A DNA stretch of 64,000 nucleotides, from assembly GCA_903905455.1 (NCBI GenBank), contig CAIVGN010000017.1:55250-119249 (forward strand), written 5' to 3'. The position numbers and the translations under genes were made by a program. The notes beneath the pieces are model-generated. The model worked only from the letters and a program-made list of their open reading frames with translations. It had not been told where the DNA came from and searched no databases. Below, piece after piece: positions 1 to 9,062 of the stretch (position 1 is its first letter; each line of letters opens with the position of its first letter). Source of the DNA: an uncultured Archangium sp. GTDB lineage: Bacteria > Myxococcota > Myxococcia > Myxococcales > Myxococcaceae.

Positions 1-179
1 GGCAGGGTTCACCGATACCCACGAACCCCGGCGCGACCCTGAACGTCCGGCCCCGACACCGCAGGGCCTCGCTCGGAGGCAAGGGCTGGCAGGGCCTCCA
101 GGGCGCGCAGCCGGGGGTACTCACCGACGCCAGAGCGTGGTAGCCGGGAGGTCTCCCCACGCTCCCCCCTGGAGAACCC

Positions 180-893
180 ATGCGGTCACTGTCATCGCCG
201 TTCCTCGCCGCCTTCCTTCTCCTCGGTGCCCTCGCGGGGTGCCAGCCCAACGTCATCGGCGCCACGCCCGACGCTGGCGCGGACCCGGTGGTGGACGCGG
301 GACAGAGCGTCGACGCGGGCGAGCCCGGTGACGCGGGCATTCGGGGCGCCTACCCGGCGGGCCCGTACGGCATCACCGTCAACCAGCGCATCCAGAACTT
401 CACCTTCACCGGGTACTACTCAGACCAGTCCACCGCGCTGGCGAGCACCTCGCCGCTGCGTGACTTCGATCTCCAGTCGATCCGCAGCGCGGTCGACGCG
501 AACGGCAAGCCCTACCGCTACCTGCTCATCGCCATCAGCGCCGTGTGGTGCCAGCCCTGCAACAGCGAGGCGGAGAGCCTCGGCCTGGCCGGCGCGGATC
601 ACGCGAACATCGAGCGCTGGCTCGGTCGCGGTGGGCTGTTCATGACCATCCTCGTCGAGGGCGGTCAGCACGGCGTCTCTCCGACCCAGGCGGAGCTCAA
701 CTACTGGATCACCTCGCACAAGGTGACCAACTCCGTGGTGATGGACACCACGCACCAGCTCGCGTCGGCCGGCATCGACCCCTACGGCATCCCCGCGAAC
801 CTCGTGGTCGACCTGCAGACGATGAAGATGGTCGCTGGCTGGTCGGGCAACGATCCCACCTACGCTCGCTGGGAAGGCGTGCTGGCCCAATGA
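180..893 (+). CDS. Thioredoxin-like lipoprotein
   Basis: A 237-residue exported lipoprotein. The first 21 residues form a lipoprotein signal ending LAGC (lipid-anchored Cys21). A low-complexity Asp-Ala-Gly linker follows to about residue 55, then a thioredoxin-fold domain with a WCQPC redox motif at residues 123-127. It probably acts in the periplasm as a thiol-disulfide oxidoreductase or a redox-fold binding protein; the substrate is unknown. Its stop overlaps the next start by 4 bases (ATGA), and the next gene is a second thioredoxin-fold lipoprotein, so the two are translationally coupled. The 179 bases before it hold no gene I could support. I am sure of the fold motif and export, not of the biological role. 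Confidence 0.85.
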   Translation: MRSLSSPFLAAFLLLGALAGCQPNVIGATPDAGADPVVDAGQSVDAGEPGDAGIRGAYPAGPYGITVNQRIQNFTFTGYYSDQSTALASTSPLRDFDLQSIRSAVDANGKPYRYLLIAISAVWCQPCNSEAESLGLAGADHANIERWLGRGGLFMTILVEGGQHGVSPTQAELNYWITSHKVTNSVVMDTTHQLASAGIDPYGIPANLVVDLQTMKMVAGWSGNDPTYARWEGVLAQ

Positions 894-1420
894 GAGCGGC
901 ATGGTTGCTGGGCGCGGCGCTCCTCGCCTCGTGCGCGACGACCGGGGGTTCGGCTGCAGCCCGGCCTGCCTCCGGGCTTCCGGACTTCGAGCTCGACACG
1001 GTCGACGGCCAGCGCGTGCGCTTGTCGGACACCGTGGGCACCGGCGTGGTGGTCCTGGCGTTCTGGGCCACGTGGTGTGAGCCGTGTAAGGCCGAGCTGC
1101 CCCAGCTGGAGCAGATCGCCCAGCGGCACCAGGCGCAGGGCCTGAAGATCATCGGCATCGCCATGGACGACGCGACCACGGTGGCCCAGGTGGCGCCCTT
1201 CGTGCGGCGCAGCCACTTCTCGTTCCCGGTGTTGCTCGACACCGCGGGGGTCGCGGCCAATCGCTACAACTCGAACAAGTCGGCGCCGTTCACGGTGGTG
1301 ATCGACCGCGCGGGCACCATCGCCCAAGAGCGCAGCGGGTATGAGCCCGGTGAAGAGGTCGCGCTCGAGCAGAAGTTGGTCGAGCTCCTGGGCGCGGGCG
1401 CCCCCACCGTCAGCCCGTGA
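890..1420 (+). CDS. TlpA/ResA-family thioredoxin lipoprotein
   Basis: A 176-residue lipoprotein (lipobox LASC, Cys15) with the AhpC-TSA/TlpA layout: a PDFELDTVDG entry motif near residue 31, the redox site WCEPC at residues 62-66, an IGIAMDD segment, and a proline-containing APFTVVID strand late in the fold. TlpA/ResA proteins reduce disulfides of exported proteins, notably apocytochromes c and copper-handling proteins. The ATG lies inside the stop of the previous gene and the TGA lies inside the GTG of the next, making a three-gene operon with an outer-membrane barrel. The family call is firm; the client protein is not known. Confidence 0.9.
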   Translation: MRAAWLLGAALLASCATTGGSAAARPASGLPDFELDTVDGQRVRLSDTVGTGVVVLAFWATWCEPCKAELPQLEQIAQRHQAQGLKIIGIAMDDATTVAQVAPFVRRSHFSFPVLLDTAGVAANRYNSNKSAPFTVVIDRAGTIAQERSGYEPGEEVALEQKLVELLGAGAPTVSP

Positions 1421-3024
1421 GCCGGCTGCTGTGGGTCGGCGCGGTGTTGCTCGCGGCGAGCGCGTCGGCCATCGAGGTCGACGTCGCCGGCGCGCCGCTG
1501 CGCCTCAAGTTCTCGGAGTACGCGGTCGGGGCGTACCATCTGGACAACGGCTACATCTCGCCGCCCGGCAGCCCCACCTACGATCCCACCGGCAGCAACT
1601 ACGTCGACTGGATCAACCGCTTCCAGGTCGACGCCTCGTGGATGGACTTCACGTTGCTCCTGCGGCTCGACTCGGCGCTGTTCGTCAACGCGCCGGTGGC
1701 AGCGCCGGGCAACGTGCGCTTCGAGCGGCTGCTCTACCAGCGCTACGTGAGCCGGGTGGACCTCGAGAAGGCGTCGCTCTCGTGGACCAGCCGCCACCTC
1801 GACGTGACCCTGGGCGACATCTACGCCACCTACGGCCGCGGCCTGGTGCTGGCGCTGCGCAAGGTGGACGCCTTGACCATCGACACCAGCGCCCGCGGCC
1901 TGAGCCTCACGGGCAAGGTGGGCGACCTGACGGTCAACGCGCTGGGTGGCTTCAGCAACATCATCAACGTGGACACCGCGACGGGCCGCACCTCGAACGA
2001 CCCGTTCGACCTCATCGTCGGTGGGCACGCCGACTACCGGGTCAAGCCGTGGCTGGTGCCCGGGGTCAGCGCCTCGTGGGTGCGCCTGTCGCGCAACGCC
2101 CAGGACGACCTGCCCCAGGCCACGCAGGACCAGACCCTCGCCCTCTCCGGCTCGCTCGAGGCGCCGTCGCTCTTCGGGTGGGGTTCGGCCTACGTGGAGT
2201 ACGCGCGGCAGATCCGCACCGTGGGCGGGCTCCCGTACAACAGCGGCGCGCTCTACGTGAACGCCTCGCTGACCTTCGGGAAGACCACGCTGCAGGCCGA
2301 GTTCAAGGACTACCGGAACTACGCGCCGCTGACGACGAGCCTCGACTCCACCCGCGTGCCCGAGCTGGCGATGATCAACACCTACTCGGTGCTGCCGACC
2401 CTGGAGCGCATGGAGCAGGCGGTGAAGAACAACACCGACGTCACCGGGGCCCGCGTGCGCGTCGACGTGAACGTGACCGACTCCGTGACGCCCTTCGTGT
2501 CCATGGCGGCCTTCGTGGACCGCATCTACGTGGACACCATCCTCGACCCGTACGCGGGCTGTGAAATCACCTGGCAGGAGAAGCGCTCGCGGGCGGTGGT
2601 GTCCGGCGGCTACCGGCCGTCGATCCACGACGGGGGCCAGCTCGACTCGAGCGTGTGGCACGCGAAGTACCTGGTGAGCCAGTCCATCGCGGGGCCGTAC
2701 AGCGTCGAGCTCAACGGGTTGCACATGAGCCAGACGGACCTGGTCGGTGGGAAGCTCCAGCCGTGGATGCAGGGCCAGGCGTACCTCGCGCTGAAGAGCG
2801 CGTCGGGCTGGTCCGCGGCCTTCGGCTACGAGTACTTCACGCAGGCACCCGAGACGATCCGCGAGCACTACTTCAACGGCAACGTGAGCTGGACCGCGAA
2901 CCGGAACCTCACGCTGCGCGCCTTCGGGGGCGGGCAGCGTGGCGGCATCAAGTGCGTCAACGGCATCTGCCGCACCTACCCGGCCTTCAGCGGCGTGCGG
3001 CTCGAGGTCGTGCTGACCTACTGA
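1417..3024 (+). CDS. Predicted outer-membrane beta-barrel protein
   Basis: A 535-residue protein with a clear Sec signal (cleavage after about residue 18, ASA-IEV). The body is made of alternating hydrophobic and polar beta-strands with many Tyr/Trp residues, and it ends in an aromatic residue (VVLTY), typical of outer-membrane barrels inserted by BAM. A short disulfide-capable loop, CVNGIC, lies near residues 510-515. It starts at a GTG that overlaps the preceding stop (GTGA). Coupling to two thioredoxin-fold lipoproteins suggests that its cysteines or its cargo are redox-managed. The layout resembles uncharacterised DUF6029-like barrels, but I cannot assign a substrate. Confidence 0.75.
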   Translation: MSRLLWVGAVLLAASASAIEVDVAGAPLRLKFSEYAVGAYHLDNGYISPPGSPTYDPTGSNYVDWINRFQVDASWMDFTLLLRLDSALFVNAPVAAPGNVRFERLLYQRYVSRVDLEKASLSWTSRHLDVTLGDIYATYGRGLVLALRKVDALTIDTSARGLSLTGKVGDLTVNALGGFSNIINVDTATGRTSNDPFDLIVGGHADYRVKPWLVPGVSASWVRLSRNAQDDLPQATQDQTLALSGSLEAPSLFGWGSAYVEYARQIRTVGGLPYNSGALYVNASLTFGKTTLQAEFKDYRNYAPLTTSLDSTRVPELAMINTYSVLPTLERMEQAVKNNTDVTGARVRVDVNVTDSVTPFVSMAAFVDRIYVDTILDPYAGCEITWQEKRSRAVVSGGYRPSIHDGGQLDSSVWHAKYLVSQSIAGPYSVELNGLHMSQTDLVGGKLQPWMQGQAYLALKSASGWSAAFGYEYFTQAPETIREHYFNGNVSWTANRNLTLRAFGGGQRGGIKCVNGICRTYPAFSGVRLEVVLTY

Positions 3025-3036
3025 GGCCGCGGCGCC

Positions 3037-4800
3037 TTACAGCTGGCAGGCGCCGACCTTCGTCGACGGCGACGTGGTGCCGTAGGGCTTGCAGGTCGCG
3101 CCCGCGATCTTGCAGCCGGGCCAGTAGTACGGGTACTTGTACTCGAGGTCGCAGAGCTGCACGCAGGCCGCCTTGGCGCCCGCGAGCGCCCAGCACAACG
3201 CGCCGGTCTCGCACTGCATCGTCTTGTCGCAGGCCTCACCGATGCGCTTGGGCTGCTGGGCCATCGGCGCGCAGTGGGCGTTGACGAAGGGGCGATCCCA
3301 GCCGTGCCAGTTGCAGCGCGAGCGCGGGCCACCACACCAGGTCTCACAGCCCGAGTTCGTCTCGTCGGCGAAGGGGTCGCAGCGCGGGCTGCAGATGCCG
3401 ATCTGGTTGGCCGAGAAGGTGTCGGGGAACGAGTAGGGCTCGACGCAGGTCTCGTTGGCGGCGCAGGCCGGGCTCCCGTCCTCGGGCACCGAGGCGTCGC
3501 ACAGCTTCTGGCACCGCTGGCCGATGCACAGCGCGTCAGGGCCGCAGAGGGCGGCCGGGCTCTCGGTGCCCGCGCGCACGTCGCAGGCCTTGCCCACGCT
3601 CGGCGCGGGGTCCGGTGAGACGGCCTGGCAGAAGCCGAAGGTGTTGCTGTTGACCGAGTCGCCGAAGAAGTCGGTGTACGTGCGGGCCGACTGGGGCAGG
3701 CAGATGGAGTTCGGCTGCCCGGCGCAGGGCTGGTACAGGCGGCGCTTGTCGTCGCGACCCGGGGCGCCGTCTTCGTAACAAAGCTGCGGCTGGCAGAAGC
3801 TCTTGTTGAGGTCGGGGTGGGGGACGCACCACATCGCGATGGGCGCGCCCGACGAGAGGATGCCGATGTCGATGCTGCTGGTGAGGTCGTCCAGGTAGAA
3901 CTGCCCGCCGCAGTCGGCGTTGGTGGTGCAGGTCTCGAGGCAGACCTTGGAATTCGTGTCGAGGTCGACGCACTCGGCGGGGCGGCGGGACTCGTTGGGG
4001 GTGACGCCGCAGGCCGAGTTGCAGCTCTCGAAGAGCCGCGGCGCATCACAGACGCCGCCGTGGCAGCTCAGGACCTGCGAGCGGTACTGGAGCGTGCCGC
4101 CGTTGTTGCGAATGCCGCACGGGTCGTAGCCCTGGTTGACGTTGGTGTTCGGGTCGCAGGCGGCGCCCCGGGCACAGGTCGCGGTGTTGAGCGTGCAGGC
4201 GGGCGAGGGGACTTCGATGCCGCAGGAGCCGGGCACGCCGGTGCCGGCGTCGAGACAGGCGAAGTTGGGCGCGCAGGGGGTCGCGGTGGTGCAGGCCTCA
4301 CCGCGGGCCGAGAAGCGGCACTTGCGACCGGCGGTGGTGGTGACGCAGGCCGGGCGGCTGCCGATGGCCGGGTCTCCGCAGCAGTCGGTGTCGGCGGTGC
4401 AGTCGTCGAGGTTGCCCTTGCAGCGCTCGACGACGTCGCAGGTACCGTTGAGGCACGTGGCCGGGGCGCAGCAGTCGCCGGGCGCGGTGCACGTGTCGCC
4501 GGGGGAACGGCAGCCGCCGTCGACGTCGCAGGGCAGCTGGCAACGGCCGGTGGCGTCGCAGGTCAGGCCGGTGCAGCAGACCGGGTTCGCGCCGCCGCAC
4601 AGGGCGCCCTTCACGGCGACGCACGCGCAGTGCCCCGCGGAACACGAGCTGCCGTCGCAGCAGGCCTGGGTGTCACTGCAGCCGGCGTCGAGGGTGGAGC
4701 ACTGGCCCGCGTCGGGTTCAGGCTCGACCACCACCGGCGGCGGGACGGGACAGCCGAAGAGCAGCGGCAACACGAGCAGGGCGAGCGATGAGGTTCTCAT
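3037..4800 (-). CDS. Cys-rich secreted lipoprotein
   Basis: A 587-residue lipoprotein with the lipobox LFGC just after a hydrophobic stretch, then a Pro/Val-rich linker and about 500 residues studded with cysteines in repeats such as CSDTQACCDGSSC and CCGDPA. The spacing resembles the Cys-rich dickkopf/EGF-like surface repeats common in myxobacterial lipoproteins, so it is probably a disulfide-stabilised cell-surface protein. Function is unknown. ATG at 4800 is chosen; an in-frame TTG 9 bases upstream would add MPP. Its 3' end converges on the barrel gene with only 12 bases between stops. The thiol-oxidoreductase operon opposite may help fold such Cys-rich proteins, but that is inference. Confidence 0.8.
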   Translation of the reverse strand: MRTSSLALLVLPLLFGCPVPPPVVVEPEPDAGQCSTLDAGCSDTQACCDGSSCSAGHCACVAVKGALCGGANPVCCTGLTCDATGRCQLPCDVDGGCRSPGDTCTAPGDCCAPATCLNGTCDVVERCKGNLDDCTADTDCCGDPAIGSRPACVTTTAGRKCRFSARGEACTTATPCAPNFACLDAGTGVPGSCGIEVPSPACTLNTATCARGAACDPNTNVNQGYDPCGIRNNGGTLQYRSQVLSCHGGVCDAPRLFESCNSACGVTPNESRRPAECVDLDTNSKVCLETCTTNADCGGQFYLDDLTSSIDIGILSSGAPIAMWCVPHPDLNKSFCQPQLCYEDGAPGRDDKRRLYQPCAGQPNSICLPQSARTYTDFFGDSVNSNTFGFCQAVSPDPAPSVGKACDVRAGTESPAALCGPDALCIGQRCQKLCDASVPEDGSPACAANETCVEPYSFPDTFSANQIGICSPRCDPFADETNSGCETWCGGPRSRCNWHGWDRPFVNAHCAPMAQQPKRIGEACDKTMQCETGALCWALAGAKAACVQLCDLEYKYPYYWPGCKIAGATCKPYGTTSPSTKVGACQL

Positions 4801-4927
4801 GGGGGGCAAGAGGGTTGCCTAGCAGAGATGGGCTCCACGGATCCGGGCGATTGTTTCTCGCGTCGCCGAGGCACGGCGGCGCTCGGACTCCGTCAATCCA
4901 GGCTGCGCCAAGGCTCGGACGTCTTCG

Positions 4928-5139
4928 GGCGTCGCCCTCGGTCTCAGCCCAGCAGTACCCCATGACGCCCACATCGCGACCTTCGAACAGATCGGGCGTT
5001 GCGATCAGCTGAATGAGCGAGGCAAAACACGGTCCACAACGGCTTGAGTGGGCACCCCCGCGTCGACGACAAGAGGCGGCGGCGTCTCACGGCATCCCAG
5101 CGCAAACAGGACGAAGGCAACATGGAGAAGGCTCCTCAT
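4928..5139 (-). pseudogene. Broken lipoprotein gene (immunity-like)
   Basis: Reading the minus strand from ATG at 5139 gives a lipoprotein signal (LHVAFVLFALGC) and a DAG linker, then runs into a stop at 5005. One frame over, the strand continues with SLIQLIATPDLFEGRDVGV and a GYCWAETEGDA tail to about 4928. That second piece looks like the start of a small conserved domain (roughly SLIQLIATPE-F-G-x-V-x-V-x-G) that I associate with small proteins beside polymorphic toxins. A single frameshift near 5015-5020 separates the halves and the rest of the domain is not readable, so this is a decayed gene. The domain association is from memory and tentative. Confidence 0.5.
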
Positions 5140-5212
5140 CGTGGGCCCCACACGGTGTCGAAACATGTGTGGTGCGCCGCCATTGTTGAGCGTTTGAAAT
5201 CAGCTTCAATGA

Positions 5213-5491
5213 TTAGCACCATCCGCCCCTTGCCAGCCCCAGCGGGCCTCGCTTGATGAGCGTCGCCTCAATGGCGATGCGCCCCGTCATCCCCGGGTGA
5301 CGACCCCCGAGCGCATTCGGCTTCTCCAGCCTTCGTCTCCGCGCTTCGAGTTCTTCCTCCAGGTCGCGTCGCTGCACCGCGAGTCGCTCTTTCGCCCGAC
5401 ACGCGTCCCGCGCCAAGCGAGCGTACGGCTCGGGAGGAGTTCGTTGAAGGCCGCCCTCGTCGACCCGCAGTCGCGCACTCCACGATCCGCG
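5213..5491 (-). pseudogene. Coding-like fragment, possible toxin C-terminus
   Basis: This minus-strand frame is open for about 90 codons and ends in TAA at 5213. It has a plausible helical, charged protein composition: a PPEPYARLARDACRAKE segment, then VQRRDLEEELEARRRRLEK and a GRHPGMTGRIAIEATLIK tail. It has no good start and no signal peptide and sits directly upstream of the broken immunity-like lipoprotein. It could be the 3' end of a lost toxin or effector gene. Nothing else readable was seen in the 4810-5508 interval apart from this and the broken lipoprotein. Confidence 0.3.
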
Positions 5492-5508
5492 CTATTGATC
5501 GCGGCCCA

Positions 5509-7767
5509 GTGGAAGCTCACCCCCTGAAGAACCGCACGGCCGCGCGCTCAGCAGCACTCTTCGCCGCGCTCGCCGTGGTCCTCGGTGTGTGGTGGTCCCG
5601 GCGCGCCGACCTGCCCCCACCAGGCCCCGCAGCCTGGGTGTCCAACGAGCAATGCCTCGGCTGTCACGAAGCGCAGGCCCGCGCATGGCAGGCCTCGCAC
5701 CACGCGCTCGCCATGGCCGCGCCCTCGCCGACGACGGTGCAGGGTGACTTCGACGACGCGTCCTTCACGCACCAGGGAGTCACCTCGCGCTTCTCGCGAC
5801 CCGACGGCGGCTACGTGGTGACCACCGAGGGCCCCGACGGCGGGCTCGCCGACTTCCCCGTGGCGTGGGCCTTCGGTGTCGCGCCCGTGCAGCAATACCT
5901 GCTCGCGTTGCCCGGCGGCCGGCTGCAGGCGCTGCAGATCGCGTGGGACGTTCCAGGGCGTCGCTGGTTCCATCTCCGCCCCGACGAGCACACACCGCCC
6001 GGTGATGTCTTGCATTGGACCGGCCGCTCACAGACCGCAAACAGCATGTGTCTCGTGTGCCACGTGACGGCCTTCGAGAAGGGCTACGACGCGAAGGGCG
6101 ACACCTTCCGCTCTCGCTGGGTCGAGCCGAACGTCTCCTGCCAGGCCTGTCACGGCCCGGGCGAAGGGCACGTGGCGTGGGCGCGCATGACGCCGAGGCC
6201 TCCCCTCACCGAGCACCTCGCTGCGGTTCGCGAGGAGAGCGCCACCGCGCAGGTCGATCCCTGCGCCCCCTGCCACGCGCGGCGCAGCGAGCTCATCTCC
6301 CGTCCATTGCCGGGACAGCCGTACCTCGATGGGTACCAGCCGAGCCTGCTGACCGCGGGCCTGTACCACCCCGACGGCCAGCAACTCGACGAGGTGTTCG
6401 TCGACGGCTCGTTCCGCCAGAGCAAGATGTTCCGCCTCGGCGTGACGTGCGTGGACTGTCACGACCCGCACTCCGGGCGGCCGAAGCACGAGGGGAACGC
6501 GCTGTGCCTGCAGTGCCATGGCGCCCAGCCCAACGCCCGCTTCCCCAGCGCCGCGGGCCCCTACGACTCGCGCGCGCACCACTTCCACCCGGACGGCGCG
6601 GTCAGTTGCGTGGGCTGTCACATGCCCTCGAAGCCATACCTGCAATTGCAATCACGCCCGGACCACGCCCTGCAGGTGCCGCGGCCGGATCTCTCGGTGA
6701 AGCTGGGCACGCCCAACGCCTGCACCGGGTGTCACGTGGAGCATTCGGCGCAGTGGGCCGCCGAGCAGGTGGTGGCCTGGTACGGGCCTGCGCGCGCGCG
6801 TGGGCCGTGGTGGGGCGAGGCGTTCGCCGCGGCCAGGGCAGGGCAGCGCGACTCCAGCGCCGGGCTCGCGAAGCTCGTGGGCGATCCGCTCGCGCCGGCC
6901 ATCGTGCGCGCCACCGCCCTCGACGCGCTGGGCGCCGACGAGTCCACCGCGTTGCCGCTGCGACTGGCGGCCACGCGCGACCCGGACCCGCAGGTGCGCG
7001 CCGCGGCGGCGGACAGTCTCGGGGTCGCACCGGTGGAGGTGCTGGTGCAGGGGACCGTGCCGCTCCTCGAGGACCCCGTGCGCGCCGTGCGCATCGCCGC
7101 GGCGCGCAGCCTCGCGCCCGTGCCTCGGGAGTGGCTCGACGGGGGCACCCTGGCCGCGCTCGAGGCGGCGCTGGCCGAGGACGACGCCGCGCAGCGCCTC
7201 TCGCTCGAGCTGCCGGGGTCCCACTTCAACTTCGCGGTGGCCGCCCAGCGCACGGGGCTCGTTGCGGAGGCCGAGCAGCACTACCTCGACGCGCTCACCC
7301 TCGACCCTGACTTCTCGCCAGCGCGCGCGAACCTCACCCAGCTCTACGTCGGCAGCGGCCGGAGCGTGGAGGCCGAGCAGGTGCTGCGAGTGGGGCTGCA
7401 GCGCAACCCCACGCAGGGCGAGCTGCACTACGCGCTGGGCCTGTTGTTGGCCGAGCAGGGTCGCCTCGCGGACGCGGCCGGTTCGCTCGAGCAGGCGGCC
7501 CAGTTGCTGCCGACGCGCGCGCGGGTCCACTACAACTTCGGCCTCGCGCTCCAGCAGTTGGGGAAACGGGAGGACGCGGAGCGGGTGCTCCTTGCGGCGC
7601 AACGCCTCGACCCGGCCGACCCGGAGATCGTCTACGCGCTCACCGTCTTCTACCTGCAGGCCGGAGCGCCGAGTCGCGCGCTCCCGTGGGCCGAGCGGCT
7701 CGCGGTGTTGCGGCCCGGTGATGCCTCCGTCGAGGCGCTCCTCGCGCGGGCACGTGGCGCTCGCTGA
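5509..7767 (+). CDS. Octaheme c-type cytochrome with HEAT and TPR repeats
   Basis: A 752-residue protein with one N-terminal membrane/signal segment (about residues 11-29) followed by eight CxxCH heme-attachment motifs: CLGCH (about residue 49), CLVCH, CQACH, CAPCH, CVDCH, CLQCH, CVGCH and CTGCH, the last near residue 405. From about residue 440 it switches to alanine-rich HEAT-like repeats, and from about 560 to tandem TPRs (HYALGLLLAEQGRLADAA and similar). It is a periplasmic or membrane-attached electron carrier with a protein-binding tail. Similar multiheme-TPR proteins occur in Planctomycetes and Myxococcota but their substrates are largely undefined. Start is GTG; no obvious operon partner. 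Confidence 0.88.
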   Translation: MEAHPLKNRTAARSAALFAALAVVLGVWWSRRADLPPPGPAAWVSNEQCLGCHEAQARAWQASHHALAMAAPSPTTVQGDFDDASFTHQGVTSRFSRPDGGYVVTTEGPDGGLADFPVAWAFGVAPVQQYLLALPGGRLQALQIAWDVPGRRWFHLRPDEHTPPGDVLHWTGRSQTANSMCLVCHVTAFEKGYDAKGDTFRSRWVEPNVSCQACHGPGEGHVAWARMTPRPPLTEHLAAVREESATAQVDPCAPCHARRSELISRPLPGQPYLDGYQPSLLTAGLYHPDGQQLDEVFVDGSFRQSKMFRLGVTCVDCHDPHSGRPKHEGNALCLQCHGAQPNARFPSAAGPYDSRAHHFHPDGAVSCVGCHMPSKPYLQLQSRPDHALQVPRPDLSVKLGTPNACTGCHVEHSAQWAAEQVVAWYGPARARGPWWGEAFAAARAGQRDSSAGLAKLVGDPLAPAIVRATALDALGADESTALPLRLAATRDPDPQVRAAAADSLGVAPVEVLVQGTVPLLEDPVRAVRIAAARSLAPVPREWLDGGTLAALEAALAEDDAAQRLSLELPGSHFNFAVAAQRTGLVAEAEQHYLDALTLDPDFSPARANLTQLYVGSGRSVEAEQVLRVGLQRNPTQGELHYALGLLLAEQGRLADAAGSLEQAAQLLPTRARVHYNFGLALQQLGKREDAERVLLAAQRLDPADPEIVYALTVFYLQAGAPSRALPWAERLAVLRPGDASVEALLARARGAR

Positions 7768-8388
7768 TCAGCGCACGAACGATCATCGCCCAGGCGCGCG
7801 GCACGACATGCACGGGCCGGTGCCACGCATTCGCCAGGAAGAACTGACGCGCTCCACGAGAACGCACTGAAAAGAACGCCCGCCCGCTCGGGGCAAGCGC
7901 TGGTGGAATGATCCACGCACGCCGTGCTGCCATGGAGGCCGCGTCGAGTAGTGCGCGGCCCGCGCAAAGGCGGAGGCAGTCGTTCAGGACACGGCCCACC
8001 TTGCGCCCTCGTGGGTCAGCTCAGCGCTGCCCCGACCTCACGGCGGGAGGTCGCCGGTCTGAAACGGAGCCACCCCTCGACAGGGGCGCGGCGTGACGGG
8101 GCGCTCAGGTGACCGACATTTCGTCATAGGTACTCGAATCATGCGGCCCGTGGCTTCAACACCACGGCCCACGCAAACGCGGCGGTAGTCGTTGACGACA
8201 GAGCCCATGCGACGTCGTCGCCCCCTGGGTCTGCTCCGCGCTGATCGATCGTCACGGCGAAGTGAGAGGGCGACCAACGCACCACAACCTCGATGCGGCG
8301 CAGGCCGGGACGCTGAGCACGTGGAGCTTGAGCGCAACGCCGGTCGCCACTGGCAGCAGGGGAACGGGAGGGGGCGGCGCATCCGACT

Positions 8389-8558
8389 CACCTATGACGA
8401 AGTGTCGATCAGCCCGGATTTGCGCTCCGGCTTCCGAGGGCGCCGTGCCTGGCGAGACCGCCGGTCTTCGGACGTGGAGCGAGCGCGCACGACCTTCGTG
8501 CGCATCCCGAACCCGCATGTCGCTCACCGAGGGGGTGACCGACATTTCGTCATAGGTG
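8389..8558. mobile_element. MITE-like unit 1 (inverted-repeat bounded)
   Basis: The left end reads CACCTATGACGAAGTGTCGA and the right end is its near-perfect reverse complement, ending CATTTCGTCATAGGTG, giving terminal inverted repeats of about 23 bases around roughly 125 bases of filler. It shares the filler block CCCGGATTTGCGCTCCGG and the right-flank motif ACCGAGGGGGTGACC with the unit at 8781-9062. No ORF in it resembles a transposase, so if mobile it would need one supplied elsewhere. The mobile call is structural inference. Confidence 0.5.
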
Positions 8559-8780
8559 CTCGAACCACGCGGCCCGTGGCGTCGCCACGACAGCGCTTCA
8601 CGGCCCGCGCAACGCTAGCGGTCGTCGTTCACGACGCTGCCCACCCAACGCCGTCGCCCTGCTGGCTCCGCTCCGAGCTGACCGCGCGTCACGGCGAAAA
8701 GAGGGGAGGGCCAACGCACCACAACCTCGATGCGGTGCAGCACGGGAAGCAGGGGAGCGGAGGGGACGACGCTTTCAACT

Positions 8781-9062
8781 CACCTATGACGAAATGTCGG
8801 TCAGCCCGGATTTGCGCTCCGGCTTCCGAGGGCGCCGTGTCTGGCGAGACCGCCGGTCTTCGGAAGTGGAGCGACCGCGCACGACCTTCGGGCGCATCCC
8901 GAACGAGAGTGGCGGTCACCCCGGATCTCCGTTCCGGATTTCGGGGGCGCAGTGCCTGAAGAGGGCGGTCCTCGAAAGTGGAGCGGTCGCGCACCACCCG
9001 CGGGCTCATCCCGCGCGACGAGGTGGATCGCCGAGGGGGTGACCGACATTTCGTCACAGGTG
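8781..9062. mobile_element. MITE-like unit 2 with internal duplication
   Basis: It is bounded by CACCTATGACGAAATGTCGG at the left and the inverted copy ending CATTTCGTCACAGGTG at the right. The filler is longer than in the 8389-8558 unit because the block of about 103 bases beginning CCCGGATTTGCGCTCCGG (about 8804-8905) is followed by a second, diverged version beginning CCCGGATCTCCGTTCCGG (about 8919-9022). The right-hand GCCGAGGGGGTGACC flank is shared with unit 1. This is evidence of local duplication within the array. Confidence 0.5.

Noticed and set aside
1..179. End of an upstream gene
   Set aside because: One plus-strand frame stays open from the window edge to a TAG near 146, but the wording shows no family and the piece is too short to support.
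1264..2868. Long minus-strand open frame opposite the barrel gene
   Set aside because: It is a high-GC shadow: Arg/His/Val-rich wording, no motif, and it lies wholly opposite a gene with a clear signal peptide and operon structure.
3817..4791. 324-codon plus-strand open frame opposite the Cys-rich lipoprotein
   Set aside because: Gly/Ala/Val-Arg wording without motifs; it arises from cysteine and glycine codons of the real gene on the other strand.
7768..7904. A continuation of the cytochrome gene or a small downstream gene
   Set aside because: The cytochrome ends at a clear stop at 7767; short frames here lack starts with Shine-Dalgarno and resemble diverged repeat filler.
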